Source: Azoarcus sp.
GTDB lineage: Bacteria > Pseudomonadota > Gammaproteobacteria > Burkholderiales > Rhodocyclaceae
DNA length: 5,040 bases
Assembly: GCA_031259795.1 (NCBI GenBank)
Contig: JAIRLA010000080.1
Span: 1-5,040, forward strand
Reading direction: 5' to 3'
Shown here: positions 1 through 4,283 of the stretch, piece after piece
How the letters are laid out: each line of letters starts with the position of its first letter
Position numbering within the stretch: the stretch's first letter is position 1
Program-made: the position numbers and the translations under genes
The notes under the pieces: model-generated
Seen by the model: only the letters and a program-made list of their open reading frames with translations
The model's database searches: none
What the model was told of the DNA's origin: nothing

Positions 1-76
1 CGTGATGGGTGTGCAGGGTCAGCGCCATGGCGCTGCGCAGGGAACCGAGATTGAGCGAGGGGGATTCGTTGGGCAT
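1..76 (-). CDS. ICE protein, PFL_4669 family (TIGR03761-like), N-terminal fragment
   Basis: Only the first 25 codons are visible, and the rest lies beyond the left edge. The reading starts at the ATG at 76-74 and gives [10 protein letters not shown] followed by [15 protein letters not shown]. The LRS-x-(M/I)-x-LTLHT pattern near the N-terminus is what I remember of the PFL_4669 family of integrating conjugative element proteins, whose function is not established. The gene normally follows the STY4528 gene in these elements, and the position here fits. There is no clear Shine-Dalgarno sequence before the ATG at 76. A second in-frame ATG (codon 17) is not better placed, so the start is tentative. 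Identification rests on a short stretch and on synteny. Confidence 0.6.
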   Translation of the reverse strand, partial: MPNESPSLNLGSLRSAMALTLHTHH

Positions 77-270
77 GGCAGGCTCGGCGGAAGAAAGGAA
101 TGAGCCGCCAGCATCGGCACAAGGCCAGCGTTTGTCAGCAAAGAATCCGCACCGGATCGCTCCCCGTTTTGGGAGGGGCGGGAGGCGGTTTCGCCCGGAC
201 TTCCCTGGAAACGAGGACGAAGCTATCCTCTCCGCGAGGCGTGCATTCCGCACATTCACGAGAGGGGAAC
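77..270. other. Divergent intergenic region with candidate promoters
   Basis: This 194-base gap separates the divergent starts of the PFL_4669-type gene (minus) and the cysteine-rich small gene (plus), so it should hold at least one promoter. On the plus strand, TTCCCT (201-206) and TATCCT (224-229) are 17 bases apart and lie about 42 bases before the ATG at 271. Both boxes match sigma-70 consensus poorly. On the minus strand a CTGACA-like -35 box lies near 132-137, but I see no convincing -10 box. Near the minus-strand start, GGCTC/GAGCC and GGCGG/CCGCC repeats (81-109) could form a small alternative leader hairpin. None of this is more than suggestive. Confidence 0.3.
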
Positions 271-546
271 ATGGACAGGAAATACGTACCGTACAATGGC
301 ACTCAGGTCATCGAGGGCTGGCCCGAGAAGATCCGGGCCGCGCAGAGACAGAAGACGTATTGGATCGGCGGAGTGGAATACCCCCGGATTCCCTACGGGG
401 AAGAAGATGGGGACTGGGGAGCCGACGACCACCCCTGCGGGGATTGCGCGGTGGTCAAAGGGCAACTGCACGTGCCCGGCTGCGACGTGGAACACTGCCC
501 GGTCTGCGGAGGGCAGGCGATTTCCTGCGATTGCGATTGCGAGTAG
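271..546 (+). CDS. Small cysteine-rich, probable zinc-binding protein
   Basis: This encodes a 91-residue protein of unknown function. The C-terminal half carries a dense Cys/His set: CGDC, then HVPGC, then CPVCGG, then a CDCDC tail. The pairs of CxxC knuckles are typical of a structural zinc site. The pattern HVPGCD-x-E-x-CPxCGGQ-x-ISCDC resembles small hypothetical proteins I remember from varied bacteria and mobile elements. The N-terminal half ([17 protein letters not shown]) is soluble, with no signal peptide or membrane segment. The start at 271 is favoured because GAGAGGGG sits a few bases upstream. An in-frame ATG at 100 would add 57 arginine-rich residues of non-gene-like composition. 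It is the only gene here on the plus strand, and it converges on the STY4528 gene, which suggests an independent accessory gene. Existence is well supported; function is unknown. Confidence 0.8.
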   Translation: MDRKYVPYNGTQVIEGWPEKIRAAQRQKTYWIGGVEYPRIPYGEEDGDWGADDHPCGDCAVVKGQLHVPGCDVEHCPVCGGQAISCDCDCE

Positions 547-552
547 GGTCTG

Positions 553-581
553 TGGAAGGGATGCCCTGGGCATCGCTTCCA
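553..581. repeat. Hairpin between convergent genes, possible bidirectional terminator
   Basis: Two 14-base arms (553-566 and 568-581) around a single central base are complementary except for one G/G mismatch at 559/575. In practice this folds as a long stem with a three-base loop. It lies between the plus-strand stop at 546 and the minus-strand stop at 605, exactly where a terminator serving both convergent genes would be expected. No T-run follows the stem on either strand, so it is not a classical intrinsic terminator. It could instead protect 3' ends or assist termination. Confidence 0.5.
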
Positions 582-604
582 TGGAGAGCCGCCAGCATAA
601 AGCG

Positions 605-1870
605 CTACGGCGGGCCGGGAAGGTACGGCGCGCCGCGCAGCATGGCGCGGATATTCGCCAGATGCTCCCTGGCCGTTTCGGGACTGGCCGGCTTCGCGTC
701 CGGGTTCGTCCTGCCGTCCGCGCCGGGCGGATCGGGCGCCGCGGCGTCCGGGTTCCCGCCTGCCCAGACCTTGAACTCCCCGCGCAAGGCTTTCTGGATG
801 ATGCCGAATAGATAGGAAGCGGGTTGGCGAATCTTCCCTTCTCGGCAGCGCGCGTCCCATTCGTCCAGCACGGCCTGCCGTTGTTCGCGCTCGACCTGCC
901 TGAGCGCCGCCAGAGCGCCGGCCTGCTGCTCCTCCTTCAATTCGAGGAAGCGTTGCGGCAATTGCCAGCCTTCTTCGCCCTCACGCGCGCGCGGTACAGT
1001 ACGTACTTCTTTTAGAATATTTATAGTACGTACAGTACGTACTGTACTGTCCCGCTTCGGATTCCGAAGAAGGGTCTCCGGCGCGGGTTTGCCGCCTGCT
1101 TCGGAATCCGAAGAAGGCGTTTCCCCACCTTCTTCGGATTCGTTTCCGCCTTCTTCGGAATCGTTTTTGCCTTCTTCGGAATCGTTTCCGCCTTCTTCGG
1201 AATCGTGAAGGGCTTCTTCCTGTGGATCAGTTTCCGCCTGGCCGCCTCCGGCCATGCGCTGCACCAGCACATGCAATCGGCTCGGCAGGATCTTTCCGGC
1301 GAGCCGGGGGTCTTCGCCCAGTTCGCGCACGACCTGCTGCCCCACGAGTCGGACGGACTTGCTGGCATGATCCAGCGCCCGGCTCAAAAGCGTCAGATAT
1401 TCGGGATCGAGCTGGATGGCCTCGAAGGGGGTCAAGGGTTCGTCGTGCAAGACGTAGAGATTGCTCCGAATGCGTCCCGTCTTATGATCGCGCCGCCGGC
1501 GCGCCAGACTCAGCCAGCGCGTCAGGCGCAGAAGGGTCAGGGCGCGCGCCACGGTTTCCTGCGAGGCACGGGACGCGCAGGGCATCGACGAAAGCAGGGG
1601 GCGCAATTCTTCATACGTCGGAAACGCCGTCACGCCGTGGTGATGGAGCTTGAGGCGGATGACCTGCCAGGCATTGCGTTCGAGCGGTGTGAGACGGCGG
1701 TCGAAGAACAGCGCGCGGGGGACGGTTTCCTGGCGGTTGCCGCTGAACAGGAAACCGTCCGAACCGTCGTCCCGCGGCGGCGGGTTCGCCGGGGACGAGG
1801 CGGGCGCAAAACGGCGCAGCGCCTCGTCGAAGAAGTCCGGCGACGCGCCCGCCGGGGGCGTTCGGCTCAT
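605..1870 (-). CDS. STY4528-family pathogenicity-island/ICE replication protein
   Basis: A 421-residue protein matching the STY4528-type proteins of ICEs and pathogenicity islands, annotated there as replication proteins; biochemical proof is limited. Residues 50-145 form a winged-helix-like domain: RALFFDRRLTPLERNAW, then a predicted recognition region around TYEELRPLL and ASQETVARALTLLRLTRWL, then a basic wing (RRRRDHKTGRIRSNLYVL). Residues about 150-205 are a second helical segment. Residues 222-249 are a low-complexity acidic linker of DSEEGG-like units. Residues 276-293 carry a repeated VRT(V/I) element. Residues 300-370 are helical (FLELKEEQQAGALAALRQ, then DEWDARCREGKIRQPASYLFGIIQKALRGEF), and the tail is proline-rich. 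The ATG at 1870 lies 7 bases after the DUF2857 stop, with a modest GAGCGGG-type ribosome site. The gene contains several repeats listed separately. It likely acts on the excised circular element. Confidence 0.82.
   Translation of the reverse strand: MSRTPPAGASPDFFDEALRRFAPASSPANPPPRDDGSDGFLFSGNRQETVPRALFFDRRLTPLERNAWQVIRLKLHHHGVTAFPTYEELRPLLSSMPCASRASQETVARALTLLRLTRWLSLARRRRDHKTGRIRSNLYVLHDEPLTPFEAIQLDPEYLTLLSRALDHASKSVRLVGQQVVRELGEDPRLAGKILPSRLHVLVQRMAGGGQAETDPQEEALHDSEEGGNDSEEGKNDSEEGGNESEEGGETPSSDSEAGGKPAPETLLRNPKRDSTVRTVRTINILKEVRTVPRAREGEEGWQLPQRFLELKEEQQAGALAALRQVEREQRQAVLDEWDARCREGKIRQPASYLFGIIQKALRGEFKVWAGGNPDAAAPDPPGADGRTNPDAKPASPETAREHLANIRAMLRGAPYLPGPP
994..1007. repeat. 14-bp copy of the GTACAGTACGTACT element
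   Basis: GTACAGTACGTACT here is identical to the first 14 bases of the palindrome at 1030-1047, exactly 36 bases (12 codons) away. Both encode a VRTV-type segment of the STY4528 protein on the minus strand. The core AGTACGTACT is itself a perfect palindrome. An A/T-rich stretch (about 1005-1026) lies between the copies, unlike the GC-rich surroundings. A DNA-binding site is possible, but the protein-level repeat is an alternative explanation. Confidence 0.6.
1030..1047. repeat. Perfect 18-bp palindrome inside the STY4528 gene
   Basis: GTACAGTACGTACTGTAC reads the same on both strands over all 18 bases. It is flanked by further TAC/GTA steps (from 1026 to 1050). With its copy at 994-1007 it brackets an A/T-rich patch, an arrangement that resembles iteron or operator sites beside a DNA-unwinding region. 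It lies within the coding sequence of a putative replication protein, so an origin or autoregulatory site is an inference only. Confidence 0.7.
1054..1073. repeat. TTCGGA-x-TCCGAA palindromic element, copy 1
   Basis: This 20-base stretch contains a near-perfect palindrome, CTTCGGATTCCGAAG (7-bp arms around one base), followed by AAGG. A second copy differing by one base lies at 1098-1117, 44 bases away. The arms share sequence with the TTCTTCGGAATCG units of the adjacent 21-bp tandem array, which suggests common origin by slippage or inversion. Its function is unknown. Confidence 0.6.
1098..1117. repeat. TTCGGA-x-TCCGAA palindromic element, copy 2
   Basis: This copy differs from the one at 1054-1073 only in the central base (CTTCGGAATCCGAAG). 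Its right arm leads directly into the tandem array. In the protein it falls within the SSDSEAGG region of the linker. Confidence 0.6.
1128..1211. repeat. 21-bp tandem repeat array, about four units, in frame
   Basis: Four consecutive 21-bp units start at 1128, 1149, 1170 and 1191, with the consensus CCTTCTTCGGAATCGTTTCC plus G. The last unit diverges in its final bases. Because 21 is divisible by three, the array keeps the minus-strand frame and encodes DSEEGGN/NDSEEGK-type heptads (STY4528 residues 222-249). Gain or loss of units would change only the length of an acidic, flexible linker. This is a typical slippage-prone minisatellite and is not a CRISPR, because there are no unique spacers. 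Confidence 0.9.
1720..1760. repeat. Perfect 13-bp inverted repeat with nested stem
   Basis: Arms GGACGGTTTCCTG (1720-1732) and CAGGAAACCGTCC (1748-1760) are perfectly complementary. The 15-base loop itself holds a GCGG/CCGC stem. An 11-bp core of the left arm, ACGGTTTCCTG, recurs at 1551-1561. The structure covers codons 38-50 of the STY4528 gene, near its 5' end. In the mRNA it would be a very stable hairpin about 110 bases after the start codon. As DNA it could be a protein-binding site or a single-strand structure used in replication. Its role is not known. Confidence 0.75.
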
Positions 1871-1877
1871 GGCCCGC

Positions 1878-2441
1878 TCATGCCTCGGCGGACTCCCGCG
1901 CGCTCCAGTTCTGGAGGGTCGTCCAGATCACCGCCAGCGGCACGGCCATCGCCTCGGCCCGCTCCATCGCCCACGCCAGGATGCCCTCTTCCTCGTCGGG
2001 AGCGATGCCGCGTTCGGCGGCGTCGACCTGCCAGGCCCGCCACAATTCCGCCTCCTGCGCATCACTCAATTCCGGATGACGCCCCTTGCGTCCGGGCAGT
2101 CCGAGGAGCTCGCGGCGCAGCGCCACTTCCTGGTGCGTCAGGCCGTGCCGCTGGCAGATCATCTCGGAACTCGCGCCCAGGGTGAGCAGGCGGTCGACCG
2201 TGGTCACTTCCCGCTCGACCTCGCGCGCCTGGTCGATCAGGCGTCCCAGCACGTTCCGATCCACCGTGACCGTACACCACGGCACCCGCGCATGGACCAG
2301 CAGCGCGGCCAGCGCGGGCCATTTCAGCACCTCCAGTTCGCGTTCGGTGAAGCCCATGTCCAGGCAACGATGCAGCTGGCCGTTGCGCAGATCGTGCAGC
2401 GTCTGGATCACCACGGCCTGATTCAGGGGATGGGGGGTCAT
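1878..2441 (-). CDS. DUF2857 domain protein, ICE regulator (FlhC/BisC-like candidate)
   Basis: This 187-residue protein spans essentially the whole DUF2857 family length. It begins MTPHPLNQAVVIQTLHDLRN and then has CLDMGFTERELEVLKWP. A basic helical region (DRNVLGRLIDQAREVERE) follows, then a probable helix-turn-helix at residues 85-110 (LLTLGASSEMICQRHGLTH and the following helix). GLPGRKGRHPELSD comes next, with an acidic helical C-terminus. No signal peptide or membrane helix is visible, so it is cytoplasmic. The start at 2441 is chosen because GGAGG (2454-2450) lies 8 bases upstream; ATGs at 2465 and 2456 lack such a site. It starts 17 bases after the ParB stop, suggesting coupled translation. 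From memory, ICEclc uses a BisDC activator, distantly related to FlhDC, encoded beside parA and shi. DUF2857 is my candidate counterpart of the FlhC-like half, but I cannot confirm the mapping. Confidence 0.82.
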   Translation of the reverse strand: MTPHPLNQAVVIQTLHDLRNGQLHRCLDMGFTERELEVLKWPALAALLVHARVPWCTVTVDRNVLGRLIDQAREVEREVTTVDRLLTLGASSEMICQRHGLTHQEVALRRELLGLPGRKGRHPELSDAQEAELWRAWQVDAAERGIAPDEEEGILAWAMERAEAMAVPLAVIWTTLQNWSARESAEA

Positions 2442-2449
2442 CCTCTCCG

Positions 2450-2454
2450 CCTCC
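2450..2454 (-). promoter_or_regulatory. Ribosome binding site deciding the DUF2857 start
   Basis: GGAGG on the minus strand, followed by CGGAGAGG and then the ATG at 2441, gives ideal spacing of about 8 bases. This selects the 187-residue form over starts 5 or 8 codons upstream. The site lies between the ParB stop codon (2461-2459) and the new start, so ribosomes finishing ParB could reinitiate here. Confidence 0.7.
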
Positions 2455-2458
2455 ATGG

Positions 2459-4099
2459 TCAGCATCCGGGCGCGCCCGTTTCGATGTCCCGCAACCGGCG
2501 GGCCAGCCGCAGGATGCGGAACAGTTTGACCAGTCCGGCGTCGGAGAGGCGACCGCGCAACAGGGCGCCAAGCTCCGAATCGCCGCTCAGGAGATGCAGC
2601 AAATCCAGCAGGGCGCGACCACCCTCCGCGGGCGGATCGGAAGAAGACGCGCAGGCGAACCCGATGCCGTCGTCGACCGGCGTGACGCACTCGGCCAGAC
2701 CCGCTTCTTCGGCAATCTCGCGGGCGAACTGGGCGATATGGATGCGCAGGCGTTCCGGCGTATCGAGACCCGGCTCGATACGCCAGAGGTCGGTGATCGG
2801 ATAGAGTCCGCCGACCTGGATCGGGAACGCGCGCGGGACGTTCTCCGCGCAGTCCGGCGCGGCGTCACCGACGTGTTCGGCCACCATCCGCTGAATGGCT
2901 TGCAGGCGCTCGGTGTCGGCCGCCGGCGAGACGACGGGTTCTTGCGGCGGCGCTTCTTCCCAGGCCGGGTCGTCCGGGCGGGCAGGAAGCGCGGCTTGCG
3001 GCGCGGCGGGCGGCCTCGTTCCGGTCGGGTTCCTGGCGATCCTGGGCGGCGGGAAATCGCCCCCGCCGTTCCGCGTCGGGAGCGCGGCGTTCGGCGGGCG
3101 AGGACTCGGCGGGGCGGCGGGCGGGATCGCCGCGCCCGCTTCGAGGATTTCCGCCATGCTCATTTCGAGCATTTCGCCAAGCATTTCCCCCGGCGGACGC
3201 AGGAAGGCATTCCGCCGATCCTCGCTGCTGCCGATCTCCAGATCCAGCAGGTTGTAACCGACGCCCAGCCGTTTGGCCATCTGTCCGATCAACTCGTCCT
3301 GCACGCGCGCCAGGGAGAACTCGGCGGGCGCGAGATCGAAAGGCGAGAGCACTTCGTGAAACAGGGTCTCGTAATCGACGGCGGGGGACTGGCCCTGGGC
3401 ATGTTTTTCCCAGGAGAGTTCGCCGGCCTTGCGCAGCGCGACGAGGCGCTCGACCTGGGGTCGGCCCAAGCCGCCGTACAACACGTTCGGGATCGCCGGC
3501 AAGAGATAGCGCACGGCACTCTGCATCCGGCTGATGTGCTGTTGCTGAGCCGGATACCCATCGGCGGAAAGGCGCTGGGCGAGTTCGGACTGCGTCAGGC
3601 TCTGGCCGCTCTCCTGCTCGTACAGCTCACGCGCCTTCTCGACGCCCAGGGCGCGCTCGATGAAGGTCAAGCCGCCGTGCAGTTCGTTCTCCGCGAGGTG
3701 CCCGGTCAGCGCGACGATCTCGCCGCGTTCGGACGGCCACGGGCGGAACAGGCAGGGGAAGCGGAAGAAGCGCTCGTCCTTCGTTTCCGACCACAGTTCG
3801 CGCAGGATGGAAAGGCGCGTGTTGCCGCCGTTGCGGATGATGTAGTGCTCCGCGCCGGGTCGCCGGGTGATCGGCGGCGGCGCGTCCAGCCCGCGCTCGC
3901 GGATCGAGGTTTTGATCTCGTCATAAAGCGGATTGCGCGTCAGGCGCGGATTGAGTTCGTAAGGGCGCAGTTCGTCGAGCGTGACCACGATCGGCGTATC
4001 GGAAAGCGGATCGCTCAAAGCCTGCGCGTCGGGGCCAGTGTGCATGAAACCCTCCCTCAACAGTTTCCCGGCCATCGCCTGGGGGGTAAGCTCAGGCAT
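2459..4099 (-). CDS. ICE ParB-family protein (PFGI-1 class, TIGR03764-like)
   Basis: A 546-residue ParB/Spo0J-type protein, much longer than plasmid or chromosomal ParB (about 300). Residues 36-100 form the ParB/Srx N-terminal domain: VVTLDELRPYELNPRLTRNP, then SIRERGLDAPP and IIRNGGNTRLSIL. GGNTRL stands where the GERRxR nucleotide-binding box lies in canonical ParB. LAENELHGGLTFIERA (135-150) matches the second conserved box. Residues 165-200 look like the helix-turn-helix (SLTQSELAQRLSADGYP, then QQQHISRMQSAVRYL). Residues 325-390 are a proline/alanine-rich, disordered linker. A separate helical C-terminal domain (about 395-545) includes PIQVGGLYPITDLWRIEPG and ends basic (RILRLARRLRD). 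The ATG at 4099 has GGGAG-type purines upstream and overlaps the preceding stop by 8 bases. The likely role is partition and/or transcriptional control with ParA. Confidence 0.85.
   Translation of the reverse strand: MPELTPQAMAGKLLREGFMHTGPDAQALSDPLSDTPIVVTLDELRPYELNPRLTRNPLYDEIKTSIRERGLDAPPPITRRPGAEHYIIRNGGNTRLSILRELWSETKDERFFRFPCLFRPWPSERGEIVALTGHLAENELHGGLTFIERALGVEKARELYEQESGQSLTQSELAQRLSADGYPAQQQHISRMQSAVRYLLPAIPNVLYGGLGRPQVERLVALRKAGELSWEKHAQGQSPAVDYETLFHEVLSPFDLAPAEFSLARVQDELIGQMAKRLGVGYNLLDLEIGSSEDRRNAFLRPPGEMLGEMLEMSMAEILEAGAAIPPAAPPSPRPPNAALPTRNGGGDFPPPRIARNPTGTRPPAAPQAALPARPDDPAWEEAPPQEPVVSPAADTERLQAIQRMVAEHVGDAAPDCAENVPRAFPIQVGGLYPITDLWRIEPGLDTPERLRIHIAQFAREIAEEAGLAECVTPVDDGIGFACASSSDPPAEGGRALLDLLHLLSGDSELGALLRGRLSDAGLVKLFRILRLARRLRDIETGAPGC
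2757..2784. repeat. Perfect 11-bp inverted repeat inside parB
   Basis: GGCGTATCGAG (2757-2767) and CTCGATACGCC (2774-2784) are perfectly complementary around a six-base loop. They lie in the codons for the conserved-looking WRIEPGLDTPERL segment of the C-terminal domain. Chance occurrence at this length is unlikely but not negligible in GC-rich DNA. It could be an mRNA hairpin or a protein-binding site; there is no evidence for either. Confidence 0.6.
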
Positions 4100-4283
4100 G
4101 GCGTTCTCTCCCGTCTCCCGGCGTTGCGCGGCGCGGCGCGCCGATGAGAATCGGCGGCAGACCCGGCTTGACGAGCCTGATTCCCTCCTCGTCCGCGCAG
4201 ACGATCCAGCCCTCGCGCAGGGCCAGTTCGAGCAGCGGACGCAGGCGTCCGTGTCCGCGGTACGATTCAGGCGTCTTCGCCAT
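4092..4283 (-). CDS. Small protein between parA and parB (shi position)
   Basis: A 63-residue basic protein that I cannot assign by strong similarity. It begins MAKTPESYRGHGRLRPLLEL, continues with ALREGWIVCADEEGIRLVKPG and LPPILIGAPRR, and ends in a charged tail. The layout of helix, strand pair with a KPG turn, then PILIGAPRR recalls the small HicA/YcfA-type double-stranded-RNA-binding fold, but the usual catalytic histidine after the turn glycine is absent. In ICEclc a short gene between parA and parB is called shi and, with parA, is reported to arrest division of transfer-competent cells; equivalence here is by position only. The start at 4283 is chosen because AGGAAGGAA (4296-4288) lies just upstream. 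The gene overlaps the parA end by 17 bases and the parB start by 8, so translation is probably coupled. Confidence 0.75.
   Translation of the reverse strand: MAKTPESYRGHGRLRPLLELALREGWIVCADEEGIRLVKPGLPPILIGAPRRATPGDGRERHA

Noticed and set aside
100..270. Upstream start for the cysteine-rich gene at 100
   Set aside because: The added 57 residues have unusual composition, the purine run sits directly against the ATG, and the ATG at 271 has a well-spaced ribosome site.
393..860. Minus-strand frame of 155 codons across the small gene and STY4528 end
   Set aside because: It overlaps two better-supported genes in other frames and shows no domain or ribosome site.
1128..1211. Possible CRISPR array
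   Set aside because: The 21-bp units are contiguous with no unique spacers and keep the reading frame of a real gene.
2442..2690. N-terminal extension of the DUF2857 frame up to 2690
   Set aside because: It overlaps the end of parB in another frame and is rich in Arg and Pro. The ribosome site at 2450-2454 supports the start at 2441.
1205..2804. Overlapping plus-strand open frames of 326 and 384 codons
   Set aside because: They are antisense to the STY4528, DUF2857 and parB genes, have low-complexity composition, and lack credible ribosome sites.
2594..4147. Long plus-strand open frame (517 codons) opposite parB
   Set aside because: Its translation is arginine-rich with no recognisable domain, and it mirrors the ParB gene, which has clear conserved motifs. 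Long antisense frames are expected in GC-rich DNA.
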